Source of the DNA: Chryseobacterium sp. G0186 | GTDB taxonomy: Bacteria; Bacteroidota; Bacteroidia; Flavobacteriales; Weeksellaceae | Assembly (NCBI RefSeq): GCF_003815675.1 | Contig: NZ_CP033918.1 | Location: forward strand, 3,348,001 to 3,412,000 | Direction: 5' to 3' | Length of the DNA: 64,000 bases | Shown here: piece after piece, positions 24,671 through 33,584 of the stretch | Layout of the letters: the number at the start of each line of letters is the position of its first letter | Numbering within the stretch: the stretch's first letter is position 1 | The notes under the pieces: generated by a model | Database searches by the model: none | What the model was told of the DNA's origin: nothing | The model's input: only the letters and a program-made list of their open reading frames with translations | Made by a program: the position numbers and the translations under genes

Positions 24671-25534
24671 TTATTTCAACAGTTGATTGAAAGTATCTCC
24701 TTGTCTGATGTCTCCAGTATTGTAGCCTTTCATAAACCATTCTTTACGTTGTGCAGATGATCCGTGGGTAAAGCTTTCCTGATTAACATATCCCTGTGAT
24801 CTTTTTTGGATATTATCGTCACCTACGGCTTGCGCTGCATCTATTGCAGACTGAATATCTCCGGGTTCAAGAATATGCTTGGCATCATCTGTGCGTCTTG
24901 CCCAAACTCCTGCATAAAAATCGGCCTGTAATTCTGTAGCTACAGATACTCTGTTCATTTCAGCTTCGGAATATCTTCCGCTTCTTCTTAGGGCATCTAC
25001 TTTTTGTGTAGTACCTAATAAGGTTTGAACATGGTGACCTACTTCATGAGCAAGAACGTAGGCTACTGTAAATTCAGTGACTTTAGCCCCGAATCTCTGT
25101 TGCAGTTCATTGAAGAAGCTCATATCCATATATACTTTCTGGTCTGCAGGGCAATAAAAAGGTCCCATTGCAGACTGAGCGGTTCCACATGCGGATTGTG
25201 TTGTCTCTTCAAAAAGCACAACGGCAGGCTCTACATATTTCATCCCGTTTTCCTGAAAGACTTGATTCCAGGTCAAGGTGTTCCATTTGGCCATCATGTC
25301 TACCATGCTACCGATTTTTTTCTCATCGGCAGTAAGTTCTCTTCTTTCACCTGAACCTCCAGAAGTTTGGACGCTGCCAGAATTCAATATACCAGAAGGA
25401 TCACCTCCTAAAAAGAAAACAATTGCAGCTATAATTAAAGTTCCGAGACCACCGCCTACGATCATCCCGCCACCTCCGCCACCGGAGCCACGGCGATCTT
25501 CAACGTTTCCGCCTCTGTCGTCTGTCCATTTCAT
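24671..25534 (-). CDS. ypfJ: Neutral zinc metallopeptidase (YpfJ/KPN_02809 family)
   Basis: 287 residues. The N-terminus MKWTDDRGGNVEDRRG followed by a Gly run and one membrane helix (about 26-43) is the family hallmark. The zinc site H163-E-V-G-H167 lies in AYVLAHEVGHHVQ, and the later ELQADFYAGVWARR segment supplies the third ligand. It should be an inner-membrane-anchored protease with a periplasmic active site; substrates are unknown. It is monocistronic. Confidence 0.93.
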   Translation of the reverse strand: MKWTDDRGGNVEDRRGSGGGGGGMIVGGGLGTLIIAAIVFFLGGDPSGILNSGSVQTSGGSGERRELTADEKKIGSMVDMMAKWNTLTWNQVFQENGMKYVEPAVVLFEETTQSACGTAQSAMGPFYCPADQKVYMDMSFFNELQQRFGAKVTEFTVAYVLAHEVGHHVQTLLGTTQKVDALRRSGRYSEAEMNRVSVATELQADFYAGVWARRTDDAKHILEPGDIQSAIDAAQAVGDDNIQKRSQGYVNQESFTHGSSAQRKEWFMKGYNTGDIRQGDTFNQLLK

Positions 25535-25612
25535 GATAATAAAATTTATTGGTGAATTTAATATTTTAAGTTAATATCTGAATACATTATTTGAGGTAAA
25601 ATATTTAGATTT

Positions 25613-27691
25613 TTATCGGTTAAGTTGTTTTGTTTTCAACCAATACGATGTAGACTGGTAAGCTGAGATGGCATCATTAACCAGTTTTTGATCTGTATTT
25701 TTCAATAATTTCTCATCGTAATAAAGCTTGAATTCAGGAGCCAGCTCACTCTTTTCCAGTTCCAGAGAATATTGCTTTACTTTTTTCACAGGAGAAATAA
25801 TGGTAAGGCGTCCATCCTTAACAAATCCTAAATCCTGATAAGTAGCAATATAAGCTTTAGGCTGGAATTCTTTCTTGAAAACATCCTGACCTAAGAATTT
25901 TGACTGATAGTTGAAGTTCAGCAATCCGAAAACAGTAGGCATGATATCAATCTGTGACATCAATGTGTCAAACTTTTGAGGTTGGATGAAGCCTTCTGAA
26001 TAGATCAAGGCAGGAATTCTGTATTTGTCCATAGGAAGCTCTGTTTTTCCGGCACTGGAAGCACAGTGGTCTGCAATGATGACAAAGACTGTGTTTTTAT
26101 ACCAATCCTGCTTTTTGGCCATGTCAAAGAACAGTTTTAGAGAGTAATCCGTGTATTTCACACCTCCTTCACGGGATTTTGCAGTCCCAGGAATATCAAT
26201 TCTTCCATCGGGATAAGTAAATGGTCTGTGATTGGAAACCGTCATCCAATGGTTAAAGAATGGTTTTCCGGATTTAGCCTCGGCATTCATCACCTGAATT
26301 GCTTTTCTCGCCATATCTTCATCTGAAACACCCCAAACGTTAGCAAAAGTGATTTCTTCAGGTTTAAAGTTGTTTCTGTCTACAATTCCATAGCCATTTC
26401 CTCCGAAGAAGTCCTGCATATTATCAAAATAACTGTATCCGCCATACAGGAATTTAACATCATATCCTTTTGATTTGAAAACACTTCCTGTAGTGAATTT
26501 ATTTTTGTTGTCATTTCTTTTAATGATGCTTTCCCCAGCGGTTGGAGGAATACAAAGTGTTAAGGCTTCCAAACCACGTACAGTTCTGTTTCCGGTTGCA
26601 TAAAGGTTGGTAAACATCAATGATTTATCGGCAAGGCTGTCCAGAAAAGGAGTGATCTTCTGAGTGTTTCCATAATGTTCCATAAAATCTGCAGAAAGAC
26701 TTTCTATGGAGATCAATACTACATTTTTCTTTACCTCTGGCTGCTCAGCAATAACGTTTCTTGATAGAGACTGTTGAGGATACTGGCTTAAGAGGTTCTT
26801 TTCAGCCTCTTGCTGATTAATTTGTGAATAAAACTGGAAATAATCTAACTCATTATGGGTAAATGCCCAATAGAATTTAGGAAGTCCGTTGGCTTCAATT
26901 TCATCGGCAAAGACATTGTCTGATTTGATTTGCATTAAAGAGGGAAGAACCATTAAACTGGCTGCACATAGAACAATAAAGGATCCTAGTAAAACCATTT
27001 TCTGCTTAAAGTTGGGAAGCTCCAGCAATTCATCCTTGGTTTTTTTGTAAATAAACCAGGTAATGGCAAGGGTAACAAGCATAATGGCAGAAAATAAAGG
27101 AATAACCGGATAACTTTCCATGATGTTTCCAATCACTTCGTTGGTATAGATCAGGTAATCTACAGCGATAAAGTTATATCGTACTCCAAATTCGTTGTAA
27201 AAGAAATATTCACTTACTCCATTGAATATAATCAGAAGAACATACAATAATAAGGTGGTGAAATATAATGTGTTGCGAATTTTAATTCTTTGGGTCGGTA
27301 AGAAAAGCATCAATCCAAACAGGAATGTTTTAAGCCCTACGAAAACTAGGGCTACCTCCGTTACAGAGCCTCCGTATTGTTTAAAGATGTTGTTTGGAAC
27401 AAGCCAGATATATAAAAAGAATAGAACCAATGCTCCAAATATAATATAGCCGTAGGGTTTTTTATATTTTGAATCAGAAAGAAATAAAAAGTACAGTGCA
27501 AGAATGGCACTGGCCAGAATAAAGACAAAAATATCGTTCACCAAACCTACAAAAAGGACTTTGATGATTTCAAAAAATCCAAAGCTGGCGGTTGTAATAG
27601 GGTGAAAAAAGAATACGGTTCTTACTATCAATGAAATAATAAGATAAAAAATCCCTAAATAGAGGAACGGTTTTATTTTTTTTAAAAACAT
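25613..27691 (-). CDS. LtaS-like sulfatase-family phosphoglycerol transferase
   Basis: 692 residues from the ATG at 27691; the ORF extends 16 codons further but across the promoter box. There are five membrane helices in the first 240 residues and then an extracytoplasmic alkaline-phosphatase-like domain. Motifs match lipoteichoic acid synthase relatives: SIESLSADFMEHYG with the metal-binding Glu, the nucleophile Thr in ATGNRTVRG, and VIIADHC with the metal-binding Asp and His. In Gram-negative Bacteroidota these enzymes cannot make lipoteichoic acid, so they may decorate glycans or lipids with phosphoglycerol or a similar group. It is monocistronic. Confidence 0.9.
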   Translation of the reverse strand: MFLKKIKPFLYLGIFYLIISLIVRTVFFFHPITTASFGFFEIIKVLFVGLVNDIFVFILASAILALYFLFLSDSKYKKPYGYIIFGALVLFFLYIWLVPNNIFKQYGGSVTEVALVFVGLKTFLFGLMLFLPTQRIKIRNTLYFTTLLLYVLLIIFNGVSEYFFYNEFGVRYNFIAVDYLIYTNEVIGNIMESYPVIPLFSAIMLVTLAITWFIYKKTKDELLELPNFKQKMVLLGSFIVLCAASLMVLPSLMQIKSDNVFADEIEANGLPKFYWAFTHNELDYFQFYSQINQQEAEKNLLSQYPQQSLSRNVIAEQPEVKKNVVLISIESLSADFMEHYGNTQKITPFLDSLADKSLMFTNLYATGNRTVRGLEALTLCIPPTAGESIIKRNDNKNKFTTGSVFKSKGYDVKFLYGGYSYFDNMQDFFGGNGYGIVDRNNFKPEEITFANVWGVSDEDMARKAIQVMNAEAKSGKPFFNHWMTVSNHRPFTYPDGRIDIPGTAKSREGGVKYTDYSLKLFFDMAKKQDWYKNTVFVIIADHCASSAGKTELPMDKYRIPALIYSEGFIQPQKFDTLMSQIDIMPTVFGLLNFNYQSKFLGQDVFKKEFQPKAYIATYQDLGFVKDGRLTIISPVKKVKQYSLELEKSELAPEFKLYYDEKLLKNTDQKLVNDAISAYQSTSYWLKTKQLNR

Positions 27692-27717
27692 ATCTTGACG
27701 GTCTATAGTAGTTCTCA

Positions 27718-27725
27718 CAAAGATA
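27718..27725 (-). promoter_or_regulatory. Putative -7 element of the LtaS-like gene
   Basis: TATCTTTG on the minus strand (27725-27718), 26 bases before the ATG at 27691, fits TAnnTTTG. It overlaps the longer reading frame and so supports the shorter start. Confidence 0.5.
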
Positions 27726-27858
27726 GTTCTTGTGTACAAATTTTAATATAAAAAAATCAAAACATAGCGTTTATTAATAAGATTTTATGAGTTTTTTCAG
27801 AACAAACGATACCATCTGCGGAACCTGGTTGACTATTATCATCTATTCCAACAAAAAA

Positions 27859-27880
27859 GGACTATTAAAAAATAGTCCTT
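27859..27880 (-). terminator. Terminator of ribH
   Basis: A 9-bp stem (AGGACTATT and AATAGTCCT) with a 4-base loop is followed by T residues on the minus strand, 25 bases beyond the ribH stop. Confidence 0.85.
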
Positions 27881-27904
27881 GTATAGTGTTAAGGTTAGTA
27901 AAGG

Positions 27905-28423
27905 TTAAGAATGTCCAAAACCGATGTTTCCCTTTTTATCAGATAAGTTTTTCTTGAAATCAATCATTCTTAATGCGGTTACTGCTGCTTCCACCCCTTT
28001 GTTTCCAAGATCTCCGCCACTCCTTGCAATAGATTGCTCTTTGGTATCATCTGTTAATACACAGAAAATAGTAGGAGTATCAGTCATGATGTTGCAATCC
28101 TTTATTCCTTGAGCTACTGCTGAACAGACATAGTCAAAGTGAGGAGTTTCTCCACGGATTACGCATCCTATAGAGATTACAGCGTCATATTTTCTTTCTT
28201 TGCAAAGCTGCATGCTTGCATAGTTTAGTTCAAAGGCTCCGGGAACAGGGAAAAGTTTAATGTTTTCAGGCTTTACTCCTTCTTTCTCAAGAATTTCCAA
28301 AGCTGCATCACGAAGATTGTACGTTACAAAATCATTCCACTCAGAAAAAACAATGCCGATAGAAAAATCTTCGGCATTAGTTATATGAAGTGGCTTGTAA
28401 TCGGAAAGATTAACTGTTGCCAT
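27905..28423 (-). CDS. ribH: 6,7-dimethyl-8-ribityllumazine synthase
   Basis: 172 residues. It performs the penultimate step of riboflavin synthesis, joining the ribityl-pyrimidine with dihydroxybutanone phosphate. Family motifs are FSEWNDFVT, the central PGAFELNYA, SIGCVIRGETPHFDYVC with the substrate-binding residues, and the late LTDDTKEQSIAR. It starts three bases after the TPR protein gene and is co-transcribed with it. Other riboflavin genes are not in this window. Confidence 0.96.
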   Translation of the reverse strand: MATVNLSDYKPLHITNAEDFSIGIVFSEWNDFVTYNLRDAALEILEKEGVKPENIKLFPVPGAFELNYASMQLCKERKYDAVISIGCVIRGETPHFDYVCSAVAQGIKDCNIMTDTPTIFCVLTDDTKEQSIARSGGDLGNKGVEAAVTALRMIDFKKNLSDKKGNIGFGHS

Positions 28424-28426
28424 TTT

Positions 28427-29134
28427 TTAATAATATTTAGTCATTTCGATATAAGAATCAGACATTCCGTTGTCATAATCCTGATATTTCTCGTCAATTG
28501 CAGAGAAATATTTTTTAGCTTCAGCATTTTTCTTTAATCCTAATGCTACAATACCTGCTTTTCTTGTGAAGAAGTAAGTTGTATATGGATCATCAGAAGC
28601 TGTTGCTGCTTTTTCTAATAATGATAAAGCTTCATCATTTTTGTTCAATCCTGATTTAGCATCTGCCATAGCACCATATTTCATGGCTACTAAAGTTTTG
28701 TTATCAGAAGAGAATTTATCTAAAAGATCATAAGCTTCCTGGAATTTTCCCTCTTTGAATTTCAATAGACCCGCGTTGTAAGCAGATAGCTGCCCGATGC
28801 TAGTTCCTGAATATTCGTTAGACGTTCCAATGAAACCTGGGTTTGCAGCAGATTTTCCTCCTAAAGCTTCTTTATCTTTACCATCGGTAAGGTTTTTTTG
28901 AGCAGCAAGAAAGCTTTTTACAGCTTCAGCATTTTTAGGAGCAACTACAAATTGCTTATATCCGAAAAATCCTAAAACTCCTAAAACTAAAACTCCAAAA
29001 ACAATCCCTAAAGGTTTTGAATATTTTTCAAGAAATCTCTCAGTGTTTAAGGCCTCTCTGTCAAGGTCCTTAAAGAACTCAACCGTTTCTTTACCTTCTT
29101 GCTCATTCTGAGCATTCTTTCCCAATTTTGCCAT
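28427..29134 (-). CDS. TPR-containing membrane protein (YfgM-like)
   Basis: 235 residues. A charged cytoplasmic start (about 1-42) is followed by one membrane helix (about 43-65) and an extracytoplasmic helical domain with degenerate tetratricopeptide repeats (about 110-220), for example NAGLLKFKEGKFQEAYDLL and GAMADAKSGLNKNDEALSLLEKA. The order matches YfgM, a periplasmic chaperone-network partner of SecYEG and PpiD in Enterobacteria. The same role here is an inference. It is transcribed with ribH. Confidence 0.8.
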   Translation of the reverse strand: MAKLGKNAQNEQEGKETVEFFKDLDREALNTERFLEKYSKPLGIVFGVLVLGVLGFFGYKQFVVAPKNAEAVKSFLAAQKNLTDGKDKEALGGKSAANPGFIGTSNEYSGTSIGQLSAYNAGLLKFKEGKFQEAYDLLDKFSSDNKTLVAMKYGAMADAKSGLNKNDEALSLLEKAATASDDPYTTYFFTRKAGIVALGLKKNAEAKKYFSAIDEKYQDYDNGMSDSYIEMTKYY

Positions 29135-29155
29135 AAGTTTTTAAAAATTGAATTG

Positions 29156-29185
29156 CAAATTTAATTGTTTCTGAGAGATTTACAA
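29156..29185 (-). promoter_or_regulatory. Promoter of the TPR-ribH operon
   Basis: On the minus strand TTG (29185-29183) and TAAATTTG (29163-29156) with a 19-base spacer match the Bacteroidota promoter exactly, 21 bases before the ATG. Confidence 0.72.
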
Positions 29186-29242
29186 AATACTTTTAAAGCA
29201 TTATTCTGTAAATGTTATGAATTATCAATTGTTAATAAGAAA

Positions 29243-29273
29243 AATGCCTCGAAAACATAGTTTACGAAGCATT
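29243..29273 (-). terminator. Terminator of apt
   Basis: On the minus strand AATGCTTCG and CGAGGCATT pair (one G-U) around a 13-base loop and are followed by a T-rich run, 19 bases after the apt stop. Confidence 0.75.
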
Positions 29274-29292
29274 ATTTTTTTATTTGTATAGA

Positions 29293-29829
29293 TTAATATT
29301 CTAAAATGTGGTAGATCTCAGCACCAAACTTTTTCAGTTTTTCATCACCATTCAGACCGGTTAGCCCAATTAGGAAACTGAATTGAGAAACTGTTGCTCC
29401 CTGCTTTTCTACTAATTTAGCAGCGGCTTCGGTTGTTCCTCCTGTTGCCAGAAGATCATCATGGATCAAAACTCTTTGTCCTGGTTTTATCTGCCCTTCA
29501 CGAGTTTCGATAATGGCACTTCCATATTCCAGATCATATTTTTCTGAAATAACCGGTGGTGGAAGTTTTCCTGCTTTTCTGATTAAGATAAAGGGAACCT
29601 CCAAAGCTACAGCAATGGCAATTCCGAATAAGTAACCACGGCTTTCAATTCCGCACACTGCATCTACTTTACCTTTACTAAAAGCAGCAAGTTCTGCAAT
29701 GACATCCTCGTAAAGTTTTGGATCTAAAAAAATGGGTGAAATATCCTTAAACTGTATCCCGGGAATAGGGAAGTCTGAGATATTTTCAATTGTTTCTTCT
29801 AATTTTTTGATCAGTTCTGCTGAAGCCAT
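29293..29829 (-). CDS. apt: Adenine phosphoribosyltransferase
   Basis: 178 residues. It salvages adenine with PRPP to AMP in the cytoplasm. The PRPP-binding loop VLIHDDLLATGGTT and the FKDISPIFLDP and ESRGYLFG segments are characteristic. The ATG follows the stop codon of the upstream lipoprotein gene directly (TAA then ATG), so the two are translationally coupled. Confidence 0.96.
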   Translation of the reverse strand: MASAELIKKLEETIENISDFPIPGIQFKDISPIFLDPKLYEDVIAELAAFSKGKVDAVCGIESRGYLFGIAIAVALEVPFILIRKAGKLPPPVISEKYDLEYGSAIIETREGQIKPGQRVLIHDDLLATGGTTEAAAKLVEKQGATVSQFSFLIGLTGLNGDEKLKKFGAEIYHILEY

Positions 29830-31032
29830 TTATGGGTTTATTTTATAGCTGGAAATTTTCCAGTCTCCGTTTACATTTTTAAGTCCGAATGTTACCTTTA
29901 GGGATGTTGTTTTTCCATTTTTATCTGTTACATCGTAGGTAGCATTTACACTGGCTCCATTAGGATTGGAAGCACTCGTAGTGATGTTTTTTACACTTAC
30001 ATTCTTCACGGCACCGAAACCTGAGTTTGGATTAGAGAAAGATTCGTAGCTTCCCCAGCTTGGGTTGTTGGATGTTTCATAAGCAGCCTTTAGGTTTTGA
30101 GAGCTTACGCTGTTCAAGAACTTGCTTACTGTATTTTTAGGATCAGCAGTGGGCTGTTTTGGTGCAGCAGGTGTAGGAGTGGTGGTGGTTCCTGGTTCTG
30201 TGGTAGACGGTGTAGTTGCTGAAGGATTATTAGGATCCACTACAGCACTTGGTGCTTGTGGTACAGCCGTTGTATCCGTTTTAGGAATTGCGGGAACTTT
30301 AAGAGCTGCTGCGTTTACATCAAGCCCAATTTTTGACATTTTGAAAGTCTTCGCAGTTGTTTTTACTGAAACAGTAATATCAATTTTATTATCTACAACT
30401 TTTGAAGCCGGAATAGAGGAGAACTTAAGGTTGAATCCTTTAAAGTTGTTATCCTGCATCAGGTTTTTGGCTGTAGAAAGTCTTACTCCGTTACTGAATA
30501 CTTCTAATGTTGCTTCCAAACCGGCACCAGTAAATGATACAGGGTTTCCTGCTGCATCTACAAGTCTAGGTATGATTTGAATAGCTGTAGGAGCGCCGCT
30601 TCCATCATCTCCGGTAGGTCTTGTAATAATGCTTAATGCACCAGCTTTTACATCATTAGGATCACTTTCCTTGGCTTTATCATCTCCGAAGATATTCATT
30701 TCTCCAAGGGATGGTGGGTCTGTGCTGGCCCATTCTATGCCATTTTTCTGGGCAGTTTCATCAGCTAAGGTCATAATCTCAGGAACTTTTTTTCCGTTGA
30801 TCAGTTTTCCAAGGGCTTTTAATTCGTTTACGTCACCATCTGCCTCTACCCCAAATGTTTTAAGGATATAAAGAGCTTCATTAAACTTAATCTGCTTAAT
30901 GGTTGGTAAACTGGAAGTCATATCATTGATACTTGACTGTAGTGTTTTAGTATTCGTAGCATCTACATGATCTTTCTTACATGCTGTAAAAAGCAACAGA
31001 CTGAAAACAAGTAGAAAAGAAAACTTTTTCAT
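29830..31032 (-). CDS. Lipoprotein of unknown function with Pro/Thr linker
   Basis: 400 residues. The signal peptide ends in the lipobox LFTAC (Cys18), followed by KKDH, so it is anchored in a membrane. An N-terminal region (about 30-125) is helical, a middle region (about 130-245) beta-rich, and a Pro/Thr/Ser-rich linker (about 250-300) leads to a C-terminal domain (about 300-400) with SKFLNSVSSQNLKAAYE and W-K-I-S, resembling the DUF4878/NTF2-like fold. I do not recognise the whole protein. It is transcribed with apt, with the two genes directly abutting. Confidence 0.78.
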   Translation of the reverse strand: MKKFSFLLVFSLLLFTACKKDHVDATNTKTLQSSINDMTSSLPTIKQIKFNEALYILKTFGVEADGDVNELKALGKLINGKKVPEIMTLADETAQKNGIEWASTDPPSLGEMNIFGDDKAKESDPNDVKAGALSIITRPTGDDGSGAPTAIQIIPRLVDAAGNPVSFTGAGLEATLEVFSNGVRLSTAKNLMQDNNFKGFNLKFSSIPASKVVDNKIDITVSVKTTAKTFKMSKIGLDVNAAALKVPAIPKTDTTAVPQAPSAVVDPNNPSATTPSTTEPGTTTTPTPAAPKQPTADPKNTVSKFLNSVSSQNLKAAYETSNNPSWGSYESFSNPNSGFGAVKNVSVKNITTSASNPNGASVNATYDVTDKNGKTTSLKVTFGLKNVNGDWKISSYKINP

Positions 31033-31049
31033 TTTTATTTGGTTTGTTG

Positions 31050-31057
31050 CAAATTTA
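31050..31057 (-). promoter_or_regulatory. Putative -7 element of the lipoprotein-apt operon
   Basis: TAAATTTG on the minus strand (31057-31050) lies 17 bases before the lipoprotein ATG. No -33 TTG was found at the usual distance. Confidence 0.48.
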
Positions 31058-31082
31058 GTAAAACCTTTATTAATAGTAGATT

Positions 31083-32099
31083 TTATTTTTTGTTTTGTTT
31101 TTCCTGCAAATCACCCTTGAAAAAGCTGCTGAATATTGTTTGCATATTTGGGAATGATGGTTCTTGCCAGTATGGTGTTTTATAATTGCTGAATTCTGTG
31201 TTGAATTTTACTTTTTCTACATCATTTTCATTACTGAAGCTTATTTCCCTGGTATAAAAATTTTCATAAGATATAATCTGGTTGTAGTTTTCCTCGGTTT
31301 TGTGCTTTAGCTTTATAAAACCTATTTCATTAAATTCCAACAGATCCTTAAGTGTTTTTTTTGAATCTTTTTCGAACGCAATATTCTGTATTCCTCTCAG
31401 ATCAAAGAACCTGAAACCAAACAAGGCAAATTCTTTTTGTTGTAGGTATTCTCCGGTTACCTCTATTTCATCTTTATAGTTTCCTTTCAGTTCTTTTATT
31501 TTGATGTTTTTCCTTTTATATTCATCAAGGGTACCTACTTTTTTCATTTTTGGTAGGTCCAAAGAATTTCCATAATCCCAGCTTGCCGTTTGTTTTTTTT
31601 CTTCTTTGGGATCTATTAGTCTGTACACTCTGTATTGTTCAACACGGGTGCTTTTTAATTTTTTTGTTTTATTATCAAAAATATAAGTGATAATTCCGTC
31701 GGCATACCCATTCAACTTATTGTTGACTGTTACATAAGAGTTAAAATCTCCTTTTATCAGAATATATTTGGCCGGTTTATTATTCTTGATGATAATGGTT
31801 TCAATTTCTTTTACCTGATCATTGATTTTAATGACAGGCTGATCAAGATCTGAGTAGGATAGGGTAGCAACCGGTAAACTATTATAGACCAACTGAAACT
31901 TTTCCTGAGATGGAGTTAATGATTGTTTATCAATTTTTCCGTCAATATCTGAATAGGCGAGTATGTTGCCATCCTTTCCAAAAACGGAAACCTTGGGAAG
32001 CGGTTTATTATTTTTTTCAGAAATAAAAGTGATGGTCTGTGCATGGGTGAAAATGGTGATGAAACTGAATATTATATGGAACAGAGCAATTTTTTTCAT
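31083..32099 (-). CDS. Secreted protein with carboxypeptidase-regulatory-like N-terminal domain
   Basis: 338 residues with a signal peptide (about 1-20, ending THA). The first 90 mature residues (TFISEKNNKPLPKVSVFGKDGN, then a SDIDGKI turn) resemble the CarboxypepD_reg/CNA-B-like beta-sandwich common in Bacteroidota envelope proteins. The remaining 220 residues are beta-rich with many Lys, Tyr and Phe, and no family is recognised. A role in the periplasm or outer membrane is likely; function is unknown. It is a single gene with no clear terminator of its own. Confidence 0.7.
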   Translation of the reverse strand: MKKIALFHIIFSFITIFTHAQTITFISEKNNKPLPKVSVFGKDGNILAYSDIDGKIDKQSLTPSQEKFQLVYNSLPVATLSYSDLDQPVIKINDQVKEIETIIIKNNKPAKYILIKGDFNSYVTVNNKLNGYADGIITYIFDNKTKKLKSTRVEQYRVYRLIDPKEEKKQTASWDYGNSLDLPKMKKVGTLDEYKRKNIKIKELKGNYKDEIEVTGEYLQQKEFALFGFRFFDLRGIQNIAFEKDSKKTLKDLLEFNEIGFIKLKHKTEENYNQIISYENFYTREISFSNENDVEKVKFNTEFSNYKTPYWQEPSFPNMQTIFSSFFKGDLQEKQNKK

Positions 32100-32190
32100 A
32101 GGAATATTTTGTTATTTGGATGGGTTGTGATTTAAAAAATAGATCTATATCTTATTTTGAGTAAGCTGATTCTATATTTTGTGCATAAAA

Positions 32191-32220
32191 AAAGACTGAT
32201 TGTTTAACAATCAGTCTTTT
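32191..32220. terminator. Terminator downstream of actF
   Basis: A long, nearly perfect inverted repeat (AAAGACTGATTGTT at 32191-32204 and AACAATCAGTCTTT at 32206-32219) with A and T flanks on either side lies 25 bases after the actF stop. Confidence 0.9.
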
Positions 32221-32244
32221 AGAGTTTTATTTTGTTACAAGTCC

Positions 32245-33576
32245 TTAGAAAGGATACTCGTAAATTTCAGATTCGTGTAAGAATGGGTTTCCTGTAGGAA
32301 TTAACTTTAATTTAGATAAAGCAGTTAATACAGTAAACATAAACAATCCTGCTACAAATAATACAGCTCCTGCTATTAATAGGAATACTTCAGGAGTGTT
32401 CCAGTAAGGTCCTACCGTTCCAGGCATTACCATATTGAAATAATCTAAAAGGTGACCTAAAATAACTACTACTGCCATTGTTGTTACCACTTTATAGTTT
32501 CTCTTGATGCTGCTACTTACTAATACCAATAAAGGTAATAAGAAGTTGATGATTAGCATTGGAAGGAAAGTTGTACCATAGTGCTGGAATCTTCCGAAGA
32601 AGTAGTTAACCTCTTCCGGTACGTTTGCATACCAGTAAAGCATGAACTGTGCGAACCATGTATATGTCCAAAGCATACTTGTAGCGAAAAGGAATACTCC
32701 TAAATCGTGTAAGTGGTTGTCATTGAACTGTGGCAAGAAACCATTTTTCTTAAGATAAACACTTAATAAAATGATTACAGCAATACCACTTGAAAGGCAG
32801 CTAACCATTGAATACCAGATATACATTGTGGAATACCAGTGAGGGTCAATAGACATCAACCAGTCCCAAGCCCAAGCTGCAGAAGCAAATCCGAAGAATG
32901 CAATATATCCTACAGACCATCTGTAAAGCATTTGATACTCTACTTTTGATTTTGTATCATCTACTTTCTTAGACTGAGCTTTCAGTTTCCATGCAAAGAA
33001 TGAAGCACCTATCACATAAATAAGAGTTCTGATGGCATAGAAAGGAATATTTAAGAATCTTTTCTTTTCAAATAAAATCACATCGAAATGTGCAGAGTTT
33101 GGATCTGTTAAATCCGGATCCATCCAGTGGAATAGGTGACCTTGATGGAAAATATTCAATAGCATAATGATTACTAGAATAGCACCTCCGTAAGGGATGA
33201 AAGAAGCAATAGCTTCCATTACTCTTGTAATGATAATAGGCCATCCTGCATGTGCTGCATGTTGAATACAGTAGAAAAATAATACTGCACAACTTACTCC
33301 GAAGAAGAATACAGCTACGAAATGTATGGATGCTAAAGGCGAATTATGAACCTGCATTGTCGCGTGCTCTAAATGAGCAGAGTGATCCTGAGGTCCTACC
33401 ATTTCACTTGAGTGTGTAGGAGCAGTATGACCAGAAGCATGAACAGCCTCCATCATATGTTCTATTTTCTCAGTAGAAATTCCTTTGTTCAAAAAGAAAC
33501 CAATACCGAAAAGAACTAAACCTACAACAAGAAGTATTATAGAAGTTGATTTTAATTTTGGTGAAAAACTATACAT
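32245..33576 (-). CDS. actF: Alternative Complex III subunit ActF
   Basis: 443 residues with about ten membrane helices. It is an NrfD-like membrane subunit homologous to ActC. In ACIII, which oxidises menaquinol and reduces cytochrome c or an attached oxidase, ActC and ActF form the membrane core. The N-terminus has one helix followed by a His-rich periplasmic or cytoplasmic loop (about 40-75, with HASGHTAPTH and HSAHLEHATM) that is unusual in composition. The rest carries the family's MLWTYTWFAQFMLYWYANVPEE segment. It is the last gene of actABCDEF; no cytochrome oxidase genes follow. Confidence 0.9.
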   Translation of the reverse strand: MYSFSPKLKSTSIILLVVGLVLFGIGFFLNKGISTEKIEHMMEAVHASGHTAPTHSSEMVGPQDHSAHLEHATMQVHNSPLASIHFVAVFFFGVSCAVLFFYCIQHAAHAGWPIIITRVMEAIASFIPYGGAILVIIMLLNIFHQGHLFHWMDPDLTDPNSAHFDVILFEKKRFLNIPFYAIRTLIYVIGASFFAWKLKAQSKKVDDTKSKVEYQMLYRWSVGYIAFFGFASAAWAWDWLMSIDPHWYSTMYIWYSMVSCLSSGIAVIILLSVYLKKNGFLPQFNDNHLHDLGVFLFATSMLWTYTWFAQFMLYWYANVPEEVNYFFGRFQHYGTTFLPMLIINFLLPLLVLVSSSIKRNYKVVTTMAVVVILGHLLDYFNMVMPGTVGPYWNTPEVFLLIAGAVLFVAGLFMFTVLTALSKLKLIPTGNPFLHESEIYEYPF

Positions 33577-33584
33577 TTCTTTTC

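Noticed and set aside
30122..30580. 152-codon plus-strand frame
   Set aside because: It is a shadow of the lipoprotein gene, whose lipobox and codon use are clear; the Val/Gly-rich translation mirrors its Pro/Thr linker.
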